From Polymorphobacter megasporae (lineage in GTDB: Bacteria; Pseudomonadota; Alphaproteobacteria; Sphingomonadales; Sphingomonadaceae), in contig NZ_CP081848.1 in assembly GCF_018982885.2 (NCBI RefSeq), forward strand, positions 1,302,001 through 1,366,000: a DNA stretch of 64,000 bases. The letters run 5' to 3'. Under the pieces are notes generated by a model. It worked only from the letters and a program-made list of their open reading frames with translations. It did no database searches and was not told the origin of the DNA. Made by a program: the position numbers and the translations under genes. This document shows, in pieces, positions 19,742 through 30,180 of the stretch. Position 1 is the stretch's first letter, and each line of letters opens with the position of its first letter.

Positions 19742-20359
19742 TCAGCCGCGCGCCGATTGCATCACCGCCGCGACGGGGGCGAAGCTGTAGCGGTGGTGCG
19801 CGGTCGCGCCGTGGCGCGCGAGCCCGGCGAAATGTTCGCGGGTCGAATAGCCCATGTTGGTCGCCCAGCCGTAATGCGGGTGCTCGGCGGCAAGCTCGGC
19901 CATCACCCTGTCGCGGGTGACCTTGGCGACGATCGAGGCGGCGGCGATCGACAGGCACAGCGCGTCGCCGCCGACGACAGTGGTCGTCGCGTGACCCCAT
20001 TTCGGGCTGCGGTTGCCGTCGACGAGGACGTGACGCGGGGCGAGCTTCAGCGCGGCGACCGCGCGCTCCATCGCCAGCATCGTTGCCCAGTAGATATTGA
20101 GGTGGTCGACCTCCTCGACCGAGGCGATGCCGACGCCGATCTCGGCGCAGTCGCGGAGCATCGCCAGCAGCGCTTCGCGGCGCGCGGCGGTCAGGACCTT
20201 CGAATCGTTGAGGCCTTCGGGGTAGCAGTCGGGGTCGAGCACGACCGCAGCAGCGACGACCGGCCCGGCAAGCGGCCCGCGCCCGGCCTCATCGACCCCG
20301 GCGCAGCGCGGGCCGTGGCGGGTTTCACGGGTAAGACAGGGGGAGGGGAGGGTCGGCAT
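19742..20359 (-). CDS. rnhB: Ribonuclease HII
   Basis: 205 residues. The catalytic Asp-Glu pair is in GVDEAGRGPLAGPV (about residue 22), a further Asp in HVLVDGN, and the late acidic region is around IAAASIVAKVTRDR. It removes RNA from RNA-DNA hybrids and misincorporated ribonucleotides. It lies 169 bases upstream of ccrM on the same strand. A 76-bp palindromic element sits just upstream of its start. Confidence 0.96.
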   Translation of the reverse strand: MPTLPSPCLTRETRHGPRCAGVDEAGRGPLAGPVVAAAVVLDPDCYPEGLNDSKVLTAARREALLAMLRDCAEIGVGIASVEEVDHLNIYWATMLAMERAVAALKLAPRHVLVDGNRSPKWGHATTTVVGGDALCLSIAAASIVAKVTRDRVMAELAAEHPHYGWATNMGYSTREHFAGLARHGATAHHRYSFAPVAAVMQSARG

Positions 20360-20400
20360 CGCGCCCTTCTACTCTGACTGTGATTCTCGCGAAACCTTGG

Positions 20401-20476
20401 TGTCATCCCCGCGTAAGCGGGGACCCAAGGTCACTACCCTCGGTGACTTTGGCTCCCCGCTTACGCGGGAATGACA
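20401..20476. repeat. Palindromic repeat element, copy 1 (intergenic)
   Basis: Two 33-bp arms (20401-20433 and 20444-20476) are inverted complements with three mismatches around a 10-base centre. Each arm also contains its own small hairpin: CCCCGC and GCGGGG around GTAA, or its complement. The element lies between the start of rnhB and the stop of thiD, touching the latter. It is homologous to copy 2 at 26646-26719. It could also act as a transcription terminator for thiD. Confidence 0.9.
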
Positions 20477-20477
20477 C

Positions 20478-21266
20478 TTATTGGTGAAGCATCCACCCGT
20501 GTCCCAGCGGCCCATGCCCCGCGCCGAACCCCGGCGCATTGGCAATCGCCCCAAGCACATACGCTCGCGCCGCCGCGACCGCATCGGCAAGCGGCTCGCC
20601 CCGCCCCAGCCCGACAGCGATCGCCGACGCCAGCGTGCAGCCAGTGCCGTGGGTGTGCCGGGTCTCGATCCGCGCGCTGGCAAACCGCGTCTGGAGATTG
20701 CCGGTGATGAGCCAGTCGGCGACCTCGTCGCCGCCAAGATGCCCGCCCTTCGCCAGGACAGCCCGCGCGCCCATCCCGAGCAATTCCTGCGCCGCGAGGA
20801 CCGCATCGCCCTCGTCCTCGACGTGCGTCCCGGTCAGCGCGGCGAGTTCGGGCGTGTTCGGCGTGACGATCCTCGCCAGCGGCAGCAAATGCCGGACCAG
20901 CGCCTCGACGGCATCATCGGCGAGCAGGCTCGCCCCGCCCTTCGCCACCATCACCGGATCGAGCACGATCGGCACTCTCACCCCGCGCAAGACCTCCGCC
21001 ACCGCCGCGATCAGCGCGGCATCGCCAAGCATCCCGATCTTGACCGCATCGACCCCGATATCGTCGATCACCGCGCGCATCTGCGCGACGACGATCTCCG
21101 CCGGGATCGGATGAACGCCGCTCACCACAAGCGTATTCTGCACCGTCACCGCAGTCACCGCGGTTGCCGCATAGCCGCCGAGCATCGTCACCGTCTTGAT
21201 GTCGGCCTGAATGCCCGCCCCGCCGGAGGAGTCCGAGCCGGCGATGATAAAGATGCGGGGAATCAC
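20478..21266 (-). CDS. thiD: Hydroxymethylpyrimidine/phosphomethylpyrimidine kinase
   Basis: 262 residues from GTG at 21266, which overlaps the DUF1272 stop (GTGA). The frame is open further upstream, but that region codes for DUF1272 in another frame. Ribokinase-fold motifs are IAGSDSSGGAGIQADIKT at the N-terminus, IVLDPVMVAKGG in the middle, and the anion-hole motif HGTGCTLASAIA near the end. It phosphorylates HMP and HMP-P in thiamine biosynthesis. It is third in the operon glmM-DUF1272-thiD; no TPP riboswitch is visible because the gene is coupled to the upstream ones. Confidence 0.95.
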   Translation of the reverse strand: MIPRIFIIAGSDSSGGAGIQADIKTVTMLGGYAATAVTAVTVQNTLVVSGVHPIPAEIVVAQMRAVIDDIGVDAVKIGMLGDAALIAAVAEVLRGVRVPIVLDPVMVAKGGASLLADDAVEALVRHLLPLARIVTPNTPELAALTGTHVEDEGDAVLAAQELLGMGARAVLAKGGHLGGDEVADWLITGNLQTRFASARIETRHTHGTGCTLASAIAVGLGRGEPLADAVAAARAYVLGAIANAPGFGAGHGPLGHGWMLHQ

Positions 21267-21487
21267 GGCTTGTAGTGGCGAACCGTCGACGCCGGATGCT
21301 TTGCCAGCATCGCCGCCGGGCGGATCGGGCGCCGCTCGAAGCCGCCGCCGCAGTTCGGGCAGACGTTCGCCATCGGCCCGTCGACACACTCCGGGCAGAA
21401 GGTGCATTCGTAGGTGCAGATGCGTGCGTCGGCGTCGGGGGGCAGGTCGCGGCCGCAGCGTTCGCAGTCGGGTCGCAGGTCGAGCAT
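21263..21487 (-). CDS. DUF1272 zinc-ribbon-like protein
   Basis: 74 residues. The conserved pattern [36 protein letters not shown] and RPIRPAAMLAKHPAST matches DUF1272. Four Cys pairs suggest bound zinc. The ATG overlaps the glmM stop (ATGA) and the stop overlaps the thiD start (GTGA), so translation of the three is coupled. The function is unknown. Confidence 0.92.
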   Translation of the reverse strand: MLDLRPDCERCGRDLPPDADARICTYECTFCPECVDGPMANVCPNCGGGFERRPIRPAAMLAKHPASTVRHYKP

Positions 21488-22824
21488 CAGCCCGCCGCCA
21501 CCACTGCGGCGCAGATCTCGTCGACGACTTCGGTGACCAGCCCGATGTCCTCGCCTTCGGCCATGACGCGGATCAGCGGTTCGGTGCCCGATTTGCGGAT
21601 CAGCAGGCGGCCGGTGCCGTTCAACCGTGCCTCGCCCGCCGCGATCACGCGCTTGACGCCGTCGGTATCGAGCGGCGCGCCACCCGAGAAGCGGACGTTC
21701 TTGAGCAATTGCGGCAGCGGGTCGAACAGATGGAGAAGTTCGCTCGCCGGCTTGCCGCTCGTTACCAGCACGCTTAAAATCTGCAGCGCCGCAACCAGCC
21801 CGTCGCCGGTCGTCGCGTAGTCGCGCAGGATGATGTGCCCCGACTGCTCGCCGCCGACGTTGAAGCCGCGCGCGCGCATCGCCTCGAGGACATAGCGGTC
21901 GCCAACGTTGGTCCGTTCGAGCGTCAGCCCCTGTCCCGTCAGGTAGCGTTCGAGCCCGAGGTTCGACATCACCGTCGCGACGAGCCCGCCGCCCTTGAGC
22001 TTGCCCTTTTTCGCCCAGTCGGTGACGACGAGCGCCATCAACTGGTCGCCGTCGACGAGTGCCCCGTTTTCATCGGCGACGATTAGCCGGTCGGCGTCGC
22101 CGTCCAGTGCGATACCGATGTGGGCGCCGCTGGCGACGACGCGCTCCTGCATCGCCTCGGGGTGGGTCGAGCCGATCCCGGCGTTGACGTTGAAGCCGTC
22201 GGGGTCGACGCCGATCGGGATGACGTCGGCGCCCAATTCCCACAACGCCATCGGCGCGACCTTGTACGCCGCGCCGTGGGCGCAATCGATGACGATGCGG
22301 AGCCCGTCGAGGCGCAGCCGGTCGGGAAAGCTCGACTTCGCCGAATGGATGTAGCGTCCCTGCGCGTCGTCGATGCGGCGCGCACGGCCGATCGCGGCGG
22401 GGGCGGCGAGGACCGGCGCGGTGTCGATCAGCGCCTCGATCTCGAGCTCGTCGGCGTCGGACAATTTATACCCGTCGGGGCCGAATAGCTTGATCCCGTT
22501 GTCGTGGAACGGGTTGTGGCTCGCCGAGACCATGACGCCCAAGTCGGCGCGCATCGAGCGTGTCAGCATCGCCACCGCCGGCGTCGGCATCGGCCCGACC
22601 TGAACGACGTCCATGCCGACGCTGGTGAACCCCGCAGTCAGCGCCGACTCGATCATATAGCCCGACAGCCGCGTGTCCTTGCCGATCAGGACGCGGTGCT
22701 TGTGGCTGCCGCGGAGGAACTTCGTCCCCGCCGCCTGACCGACGCGCATCGCCACTTCGGGCGTCATCGGCGCGGTGTTGGTCAGGCCGCGAATGCCGTC
22801 GGTGCCGAAATATTTGCGCGTCAT
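21487..22824 (-). CDS. glmM: Phosphoglucosamine mutase
   Basis: 445 residues, the standard length. It starts [13 protein letters not shown]. The phosphoserine motif is MVSASHNPF with the active Ser102, the same number as in E. coli. The Mg loop is DGDADR, and the sugar and phosphate motifs are GGEQSGHI and [15 protein letters not shown]. It converts glucosamine-6-phosphate to glucosamine-1-phosphate for UDP-GlcNAc, hence peptidoglycan and LPS. It is the first gene of a coupled three-gene operon and is divergent from the aldo/keto reductase gene. Confidence 0.97.
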   Translation of the reverse strand: MTRKYFGTDGIRGLTNTAPMTPEVAMRVGQAAGTKFLRGSHKHRVLIGKDTRLSGYMIESALTAGFTSVGMDVVQVGPMPTPAVAMLTRSMRADLGVMVSASHNPFHDNGIKLFGPDGYKLSDADELEIEALIDTAPVLAAPAAIGRARRIDDAQGRYIHSAKSSFPDRLRLDGLRIVIDCAHGAAYKVAPMALWELGADVIPIGVDPDGFNVNAGIGSTHPEAMQERVVASGAHIGIALDGDADRLIVADENGALVDGDQLMALVVTDWAKKGKLKGGGLVATVMSNLGLERYLTGQGLTLERTNVGDRYVLEAMRARGFNVGGEQSGHIILRDYATTGDGLVAALQILSVLVTSGKPASELLHLFDPLPQLLKNVRFSGGAPLDTDGVKRVIAAGEARLNGTGRLLIRKSGTEPLIRVMAEGEDIGLVTEVVDEICAAVVAAG

Positions 22825-22893
22825 GGTGCTTCATTACCCCTTAACGAGTCATACCTTGGGGCAACGCCCTACCGCAAGCATCGGAGACACGGC

Positions 22894-23892
<999 letters not shown>

Positions 23893-23895
23893 GCC

Positions 23896-24678
23896 TTACC
23901 GCTCAACGACCGGCGCGGCGGCAGCCATCATGTCGAACAACCGGTCGGGATCGCTCCCGCGCATCTTGCCGAGCATCATCTCGGGACCATCGCCTACCAA
24001 AATCTCGCGCGTCCCCGCTGCCATCCCGGCAAGGATCGTCGCGGCGGCGCTTTCGGGGCTGACCCCGGCGTCGATGCTCGCGTCGCTACGCCCGCGCTCG
24101 GCCCCGCCGCCCTCAAGCGCGTGGACCGCGATGCCGGTCCGGACGAAGCCCGGGGTGACGACATGGACCGCGACGCCGTACTGGGCGATTTCGGCGCGGA
24201 GTGCGTCGGCGTAGCCGATCATCGCGTGCTTCGCGGCGCAATAGCCGGTCCGCATCGGGCTCCCCGCCTTGCCAGCGATCGACGCGATCATCACGATGCG
24301 CCCCGCCTTCGCCGCGACCATGCCGGGAAGGACGAGCTGCGTCAGCCGCACGGGCGCGAAGAAATCGACCTCCATGATCCTGCGGTAGACCTCGAAATCG
24401 GTATCGAGCGCGAGGCTGCGCTGCGAGATGCCGGCGTTGTTGACGAGGATGTCGACCGGCCCAGCGTCGGCGGCGATGCCCGGCAACGCGCCGAGATCGG
24501 TCGTGTCGAAGGCGATCGTCCGCGCCCCCTGGCACTGGCCCGCGATTTCGGCGAGCGCGGCTTCGTTGCGCCCCGACAGGACAAGCTTCGCGCCCTCGGC
24601 GGCGAAGGCGACCGCGAGCGCCGCGCCGATCCCCGACGACGCGCCGGTGATCCAGACCGTCTGTTCGGCGTACTTCAT
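23896..24678 (-). CDS. Short-chain dehydrogenase/reductase
   Basis: 260 residues. Classical SDR motifs: cofactor loop TGASSGIG (11-18), NNAG (80-83), catalytic Ser133, Tyr146 and Lys150 in the pattern S-x12-YCAAK. The Arg after the first strand (SGRN) suggests NADP preference. The start overlaps the stop of the NnrU gene (ATGA), so the two are translationally coupled. The substrate is unknown. Confidence 0.93.
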   Translation of the reverse strand: MKYAEQTVWITGASSGIGAALAVAFAAEGAKLVLSGRNEAALAEIAGQCQGARTIAFDTTDLGALPGIAADAGPVDILVNNAGISQRSLALDTDFEVYRRIMEVDFFAPVRLTQLVLPGMVAAKAGRIVMIASIAGKAGSPMRTGYCAAKHAMIGYADALRAEIAQYGVAVHVVTPGFVRTGIAVHALEGGGAERGRSDASIDAGVSPESAAATILAGMAAGTREILVGDGPEMMLGKMRGSDPDRLFDMMAAAAPVVER

Positions 24679-25331
24679 CCCATCCCCCACAGGTTCGGCC
24701 CGCCCGCATAGGGATGGGCGAAGGTCGCGACAGCGAACAGCACAATGCCGCCGATCAGCGCGACCCAGCCGGGCATCGCGAAGCCGCGCCCGAACGGCAT
24801 GAAGCTTGTCGCCGCTTCGTGTGCGCCCCACGCCGCGCCGAGTTGTTCGCGCTTCTTGCGGTCCTGAAAGTGTGCGCCGACCAGCGCGAGGATCAGGACG
24901 GCGCTGCTCAATGCGATGTCGCGGCTGGTCCCGCCGAGCGTCGCGTGGACGATCGCCCACAAAGCGAACGCCCACATCATCGGGTGGCGGGTGATGCGCT
25001 GGACTCCACGCGGGCCGGCGGATGCAGCGGCGGCGGGGGTCCCCATCAGCGCCGGGTTCGGCGCGGTCATCGATCCGACGAACAGGATCATCGCGATCAG
25101 CATCACCACCCCGGCGAGCGGCCACGCCCATGCCGGGGCAGTCCACACGACATCGACCGGAGCGCGACGCCACTCGAACACCGCCCAGCCAAGCGTGGCG
25201 AACGCGACGAGCGAATAGACCCCGGCGAACCCGCCCGCGCCGAACGCCTTGACGAGTGGCGCGCGGAGGGGGTGCGACAGGAGGAAATGGCTGCCGACGA
25301 ACGCGACGAGGGCGATGATGAGAAGCGTCAT
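24675..25331 (-). CDS. NnrU family membrane protein
   Basis: 218 residues with about six hydrophobic helices. Family signatures include FVGSHFLLSHPLRAPLV at the N-terminus and RITRHPMMWAFALWAIVH in the middle, with the conserved His residues of NnrU and related methyltransferase-like membrane proteins. NnrU is linked to nitric oxide reduction in some denitrifiers, but no denitrification genes are nearby. Here it is coupled to an SDR. Confidence 0.85.
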   Translation of the reverse strand: MTLLIIALVAFVGSHFLLSHPLRAPLVKAFGAGGFAGVYSLVAFATLGWAVFEWRRAPVDVVWTAPAWAWPLAGVVMLIAMILFVGSMTAPNPALMGTPAAAASAGPRGVQRITRHPMMWAFALWAIVHATLGGTSRDIALSSAVLILALVGAHFQDRKKREQLGAAWGAHEAATSFMPFGRGFAMPGWVALIGGIVLFAVATFAHPYAGGPNLWGMG

Positions 25332-25370
25332 CGTCCTTCCCCCTCCCCCACGGTCGCGGCCGCGTGCATC

Positions 25371-26753
25371 CTAAGGCCGATACGCCAGCGGCAGCGCGTC
25401 GTGCTGCAGATGCAGATACCGGTCGCGCAACTCGGTCTGGCGCGAGGTGATCGGCTGGGCGACGCCGTCGATCAGCACCGCGACCGGGGCCGATTGAAGC
25501 TCGAGCGGGTCGCCGTCCCAGACGACGAGGTCGGCGCGCTTGCCCGGGGCGATCGTGCCGGTGTCGGTCATGCCGAAGATCTCGGCGGGGTTGCGGGTGA
25601 TCAGGCTCAACGCCTGGTCGCGGGTCAACCCGACGCCGCCCGGCAAGCGGCCCTGCGCGACGATGTTGCCCGCGAATTGCGTGACGTTGCGCGGCTGGTT
25701 GGTCGACTCGCCGCCCGACGTGCCGAGGCCGACGAGGACACCCGCCGCGACGAGCCGCCCGACGTTCGACTTGGTCGACGCGATCGTCTCGAACGCATCG
25801 GGCAGGTCGTCGATCGCGCTGGTGATGACGGGGACGTGCGCCGCCGCGATCCGGTCGGCGATCGTCCAGCCCTCGCGCGCGCCGAACAGGATCAGGCGAA
25901 GCTTGGGGAAGTCGGTGCGCAGCGCGAGGACCGCGAGAATGTCCGACGCGCGCTCGACATGGACGACGAGCGGCTGCTGCCCCTCGACGACAGGTACCAA
26001 CGCGGCCGTATCGGCGCGCGGATAGAGGTTCTCGTGGTTGCCGGTCTCGCGGCCGCGATGCGCGGCGTACTCGCGGGCCTCGTCGAGCGCGTTTCTGAAC
26101 GCGGCGAACGACGCTGTGCGGCTGCCCCCCGCCGCCTCGGCACCGTTCTCGCCGAGTTCGACGAGCTGGAAAGCCTTGCCGCGCGTCAGGATATCGGGGC
26201 CGTCGGACAAGCGGATCAGCGCGCCCTGCCCGGCGAAGATGTCCCTGCTCGCTTCGGGGGCGACGACCGCGCGGGTGACCCCGCCGGCGCGCGCGACCGC
26301 GATCCCGGTTTCGCGCCCGTTGAGCGCCGGGACGACGTCGAGCGCGGCGGAGAAGGGCGACTTGTTTGCGCGGGTATCGTTCGCCTCGCGGACGCCGCCG
26401 ACCTCGTCGATGCCGAGGTCGGACATGCCGACGACGAGTCCGGGGGTGATGACCTTGCCGGTCGCGTCGATCGTCTGCGTGCCCGCTGGCACCGCGACAC
26501 CGCTGCCGACCGCAATGATGCGCCCATTATCGACGACGACGGTCGCATTCTCGATCGTCGCCCCCGCGCCGGTCATCACCGTCCCGCCGGTGAAGGCGAC
26601 GGGAGCGGCGGTGGCGGGAAGCGCGGAGCATCCCCAACCCAGCATTGTCATCCCCGCGAAAGCGGGGACCCAATGTCGCAACATTGTGACCTTGGGTCCC
26701 CGCTTTCGCAGGGATGACAGCGAGAGCGTGATTAGAAACGGCACCCGATTCAC
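25371..26753 (-). CDS. Amidohydrolase-like exported protein with a repeat inserted in its leader
   Basis: 460 residues if it starts at GTG 26753. That start overlaps the upstream stop (GTGA) and follows GGGAG, so I prefer it over internal ATGs at 26684, 26651 and 26645. The leader begins MNRVPFLITLSL; a 74-bp palindromic repeat is then read in frame as about 25 residues; LGWGCSALPATAAP completes the leader. The body has the imidazolonepropionase-like layout (VAFTGGTVMTGAGATI; APGKRADLVVWDGDP). However, the first metal motif HxH is replaced by GMS (GLVVGMSDLG), and the late Asp region reads GLGTSGGES. It may be catalytically inactive or use a different metal site. Confidence 0.8.
   Translation of the reverse strand: MNRVPFLITLSLSSLRKRGPKVTMLRHWVPAFAGMTMLGWGCSALPATAAPVAFTGGTVMTGAGATIENATVVVDNGRIIAVGSGVAVPAGTQTIDATGKVITPGLVVGMSDLGIDEVGGVREANDTRANKSPFSAALDVVPALNGRETGIAVARAGGVTRAVVAPEASRDIFAGQGALIRLSDGPDILTRGKAFQLVELGENGAEAAGGSRTASFAAFRNALDEAREYAAHRGRETGNHENLYPRADTAALVPVVEGQQPLVVHVERASDILAVLALRTDFPKLRLILFGAREGWTIADRIAAAHVPVITSAIDDLPDAFETIASTKSNVGRLVAAGVLVGLGTSGGESTNQPRNVTQFAGNIVAQGRLPGGVGLTRDQALSLITRNPAEIFGMTDTGTIAPGKRADLVVWDGDPLELQSAPVAVLIDGVAQPITSRQTELRDRYLHLQHDALPLAYRP
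26646..26719. repeat. Palindromic repeat element, copy 2 (in frame inside a gene)
   Basis: The same family as the element at 20401-20476: inverted arms of about 32 bp, each with a CCCCGC/GCGGGG mini-hairpin (loops GAAA and TTTC). The loop bases differ from copy 1 (GTAA and TTAC), but the two arms changed together, so pairing across the whole element is kept. It lies inside the leader-coding part of the downstream amidohydrolase-like gene. Confidence 0.9.
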
Positions 26754-28171
26754 TTGACGTCTCCCGAGCCGGGCTGGCCGAGTTCGAAGTCGGTTCGCGG
26801 GCGGCGGTTGGGGTCGGCGGCGTCGTACATCAGCGCGCCGTCGATCCACACGCGTTCGGGACGCGAATAGACGCTGAACGGGTCGCCGTTCCACAGCACG
26901 ACGTCGGCCATCTTGCCAGGTTCGAGGCTGCCGGTTTGCTTGTCGATGCCGAGCCCCTTCGCCGGGTTCAACGACAGCCATTCGAACGCGACCTCGGGGG
27001 CGACGACGATGCCCGCCCGGCGTCCGGCGGCCATCGCCTTCGCGGCTTCCTGGTTCAAACGCTGGATGCCGTTCGGGTCGTCGGAGTGGACGATCGCGCA
27101 CGCCCCGGCGTTGTGAACCATGGCAATATTCTCGCGGATGCCGTCATAGCTTTCCATCTTGAAGCCCCACCAGTCGGCCCACATCGCCGAGCAGATGTTC
27201 TCCTTCCGCAGCAGGTCGGCGATCTTGTAGCTTTCGACCGCGTGGTGGAACGCACTGACATGATAGCCGAATTCCTTCGACATCGCGATCACGTTGGCCA
27301 TCTCGTCGGCGCGGTAGCAGTGGTTCTGGACGAGGATGTCGCCGTTCAACACGCCCATCAGCGTGTCGTTGACGAGTTCGCGCTTGGGCGCGTCGGTCGG
27401 CTTTGCGGTCCCGGCCTTCGCCTTCTTGGTATAATCGTCCCACTTGCGCTTGTAGATCACCGCGTCGGACCACGCCTGGCGGTCGACCGCGATGTTGCCC
27501 ATCCGCGTCTGCGGCGAGATGTTGCGGCTGCCGTAGACGCGCTTTGGGTTCTCGCCGCACGCCATCTTGAGGCTCGGCTTGGCCCCGGGGAACTTCATGT
27601 CCTGCGCGGTCCGGCCGAGGACGTTCTTGACCGTGACGCCGCGCCCGCCAAACAGGTTCGCCGAACCCGGCAAGATGTGAAACGTCGTCACGCCGCCTGC
27701 GAGTGCGCGGGTAAAGCCGGGGTCCTGCGGCCAGATCGAATGTTCGGCCCAGACGTCGGCGGTGTTCGGACGCGTCGCCTCATTGCCGTCGCTGTTCGCC
27801 TGGACGCCGGGCGACGGATAGTCGCCGAGGTGGCTGTGGATGTCGATGATGCCGGGCGTGACGAACTTGCCCGCCGCCTCGATCACCGTTGCGCCTGCCG
27901 GGATCGCGACGGTCGCGCCGACCTCGGCGACCTTGCCGTTTTCGAGCCGGACCATGCCGGGGGCGAACTTCCGCCCCGCGCCGTCGTACACCGTCGCACC
28001 GCGGATCACCGTCGTGACGCCGGGGTAGGGATGGTACGTCGACGGGTACGGATCGGTGGGAATCGCGACGATCTCCGCCGGCCCCGCCGCCTTGTCGCCC
28101 GCAGTCTTGGGATGCTCGCCGGACGCGCACGCCGCGACCCCGAGCAGCGCGAACAGAAACAGCCGCCGCAT
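26750..28171 (-). CDS. Amidohydrolase lipoprotein (imidazolonepropionase-like)
   Basis: 473 residues from ATG at 28171, which overlaps the stop of the peptide carrier gene (ATGA). The lipoprotein leader is MRRLFLFALLGVAAC (Cys15). Metal-dependent amidohydrolase motifs are complete: HxH in GIIDIHSHLGD, His in VQNHCYRADE, His in VSAFHHAVE, Asp in IVHSDDPNG, and the closing beta-sandwich motif LEPGKMADVVLWNGDP. Together with the neighbours it suggests peptide or dipeptide breakdown in the periplasm. It is the second gene of a coupled three-gene operon. Confidence 0.9.
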   Translation of the reverse strand: MRRLFLFALLGVAACASGEHPKTAGDKAAGPAEIVAIPTDPYPSTYHPYPGVTTVIRGATVYDGAGRKFAPGMVRLENGKVAEVGATVAIPAGATVIEAAGKFVTPGIIDIHSHLGDYPSPGVQANSDGNEATRPNTADVWAEHSIWPQDPGFTRALAGGVTTFHILPGSANLFGGRGVTVKNVLGRTAQDMKFPGAKPSLKMACGENPKRVYGSRNISPQTRMGNIAVDRQAWSDAVIYKRKWDDYTKKAKAGTAKPTDAPKRELVNDTLMGVLNGDILVQNHCYRADEMANVIAMSKEFGYHVSAFHHAVESYKIADLLRKENICSAMWADWWGFKMESYDGIRENIAMVHNAGACAIVHSDDPNGIQRLNQEAAKAMAAGRRAGIVVAPEVAFEWLSLNPAKGLGIDKQTGSLEPGKMADVVLWNGDPFSVYSRPERVWIDGALMYDAADPNRRPRTDFELGQPGSGDVK

Positions 28172-29952
28172 CAATCGACTCCGTGCATCAGGCGTTTGAG
28201 GAGGGGCGAAATCACGAGGAGGACCAGCCCGATCCCCGCCGCGATCAGACCGATCGTCTGGAACACCCCGGCATAGGTATCGAGGCTGACCTTCAGATTG
28301 GTCACCTGCCCGCCGACCGTTTCTACGCTCGCGACCTGCGCGACGACCCCGGCGACGTACTGCGCGCAGCTGATCGACAGGAACCACACCCCCATCATCA
28401 TGCCGACGATCCGCGCAATCGACAGCTTGGTGATCATGCTCAACCCGACCGGCGAGATGCACAATTCGGCGAGTGAATGGACGAGGTACAGCCCCGCGAG
28501 CCACCAGATGCCGACCTTGAAGTCGGGCCCGGCGAACTTCGTGCCGAACACCAACAGGAGGAAGCCCGCCCCGACGCCGATCAGCGCGACGCCGAACTTG
28601 ACCGGGATGCCGGGCTCGATGCCGCGCTTGGCGAGCGTGACCCACAGCTTCGCGAGCATCGGCGCGCAGACGACGATGAAGAACGCGTTGAAGAACTGCG
28701 TCTGCCCCGCGGTGATGCTGAAGTTGGGGAACAGCGACGGGAACATGCGGAGGTCGGTGTTGCGGTCGGCGAACAAGGTCAGCGACGACCCCGCTTGCTC
28801 GAACAACGTCCAGAAGACGACGTTGAAGACGATCAGGACGATCGCCGCGACCATCATCTCGAACTCCTGCCGCGTGCCGGCGCGGAGGCTCCAGATCGGG
28901 ATGCCGATGACCGATGCGAGGAAGGTGAAGAACAACACTTTGCCGAGGATCGGCAGGCCGAGGATGTACCCGCCGATGCCCTGTCCCTTGATCGGCGGCG
29001 GGGCGTCCATCAGGTTGGTGAACAGGAACCAGATCAGCGGGATCGCAAGCAGCGCGAGGACGTAGATCATGATCCCCTTGTCGCCGCCCGCCTGGACCGG
29101 GGTCTCACCGATTCCCGCCATCTTCGGCCCGGCGAACTGGATCAGCCCCCACGACACCGCCATGCCGATCGCGGCGAGGCCGAACCCCGCCCACCAGCCG
29201 AGCCCGTCCCAGACGCCGGGGATGCCGACCGCAAGCAGCGGACACAGCAATTGCGAGAACAATGAGCCGAGGTTGATGCCCATGTAGAAGATCGTGAACC
29301 CGGCATCGCGCCGCCGGTCGCCGTTGGCATACAGCGAGCCGACCATCGTCGAGATGTTCGGCTTGAAGAAACCGTTGCCGACCGTCACCGCCGACAGGCC
29401 GATCAGCATGATCATCGTATAGAGCGGGTTGCGCTCGCCGCCGGGGACGAAGCCGCCCTTCGCCACCGTCCGGTCGACCACGCCGTCGGCACCGGTCAGC
29501 GTCACCGAGCCATCGTCGTTGCCCTTGATCGCGAGCCGCTTGCCGTGGTCGACGACATATTGCTGCTTGGCCGCGGTCGAGCGGTCGACGACGACTTCGT
29601 AGCGCTGGCCGTCGATCGTCGCGAACGGCTTCGCCGCGTCGCCGCCGAAGCATAGAGTAAGATATCCGCACGCCATGACGATCGCGCCGAACTTCACCGA
29701 CCGCTTCGACCCGAGGTAGCGATCGGCGATCAGCCCGCCGACGAGCGGGGTCAGGTACACGAGCGCGGTGAAGCCGCCGTACAGGCTGGTCGTGGTCGAA
29801 TCGCTGAACAGGAAATGGTCGGCGAGGTAGAGCGTGAGCAGCGCCCGCATGCCGTAATAACCGAAGCGCTCCATCGCCTCGGTCGTGAACAGCCGCGCCA
29901 GTTGCCGGGGATGGCCGAACCACAACGGTCCGGCGGCGGGGATACTGGCCAT
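28171..29952 (-). CDS. POT-family proton-coupled peptide transporter
   Basis: 593 residues; ATG at 29952 has GGAG 4 bases upstream. POT signatures: the ExxER-type motif TTEAMERFGYYGMRALL in helix 1, then GGLIADRYLGSKR, and GNGFFKPNISTMVGSLY in helix 5. A long extracytoplasmic loop after helix 4 (about residues 105-165) is hydrophilic, as in several Gram-negative POT carriers with extra helices. It imports di- or tripeptides with protons. It is first in an operon with two amidohydrolases. Confidence 0.94.
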   Translation of the reverse strand: MASIPAAGPLWFGHPRQLARLFTTEAMERFGYYGMRALLTLYLADHFLFSDSTTTSLYGGFTALVYLTPLVGGLIADRYLGSKRSVKFGAIVMACGYLTLCFGGDAAKPFATIDGQRYEVVVDRSTAAKQQYVVDHGKRLAIKGNDDGSVTLTGADGVVDRTVAKGGFVPGGERNPLYTMIMLIGLSAVTVGNGFFKPNISTMVGSLYANGDRRRDAGFTIFYMGINLGSLFSQLLCPLLAVGIPGVWDGLGWWAGFGLAAIGMAVSWGLIQFAGPKMAGIGETPVQAGGDKGIMIYVLALLAIPLIWFLFTNLMDAPPPIKGQGIGGYILGLPILGKVLFFTFLASVIGIPIWSLRAGTRQEFEMMVAAIVLIVFNVVFWTLFEQAGSSLTLFADRNTDLRMFPSLFPNFSITAGQTQFFNAFFIVVCAPMLAKLWVTLAKRGIEPGIPVKFGVALIGVGAGFLLLVFGTKFAGPDFKVGIWWLAGLYLVHSLAELCISPVGLSMITKLSIARIVGMMMGVWFLSISCAQYVAGVVAQVASVETVGGQVTNLKVSLDTYAGVFQTIGLIAAGIGLVLLVISPLLKRLMHGVD

Positions 29953-30180
29953 GAAACTCCCTTGACGCGCCAGCCGCTCGAACGGCGGCCGTTGGGGGTA
30001 CACTAGCGGGACGTGCGGGGGGAGCAAGGGGGAGGCGCTAGCGGCACCAGCCGCGCGCGGGTGGAGGTTGGATGTCAACGAGCCGGGGAGAGGCGGCGGC
30101 TTGCGCCCCTGAATCGACCGTATGATCGATGGGGCGTGTTCGCGCTTGCGGACCTTTCAACCAGGCGATCTAAGGCGAGC

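Noticed and set aside
20401-20476. The palindromic element as a CRISPR repeat
   Set aside because: Only one unit at the site, no spacers, no cas genes; it is a dispersed palindrome.
20360-21270. A TPP riboswitch for thiD
   Set aside because: thiD starts inside the stop of DUF1272 and has no leader; no thi-box-like sequence is seen upstream of glmM either.
24714-26717. A 667-codon open frame on the plus strand
   Set aside because: It is antisense to the NnrU, SDR and amidohydrolase genes, is Arg/Asp-rich and matches no family; it is a by-product of high GC.
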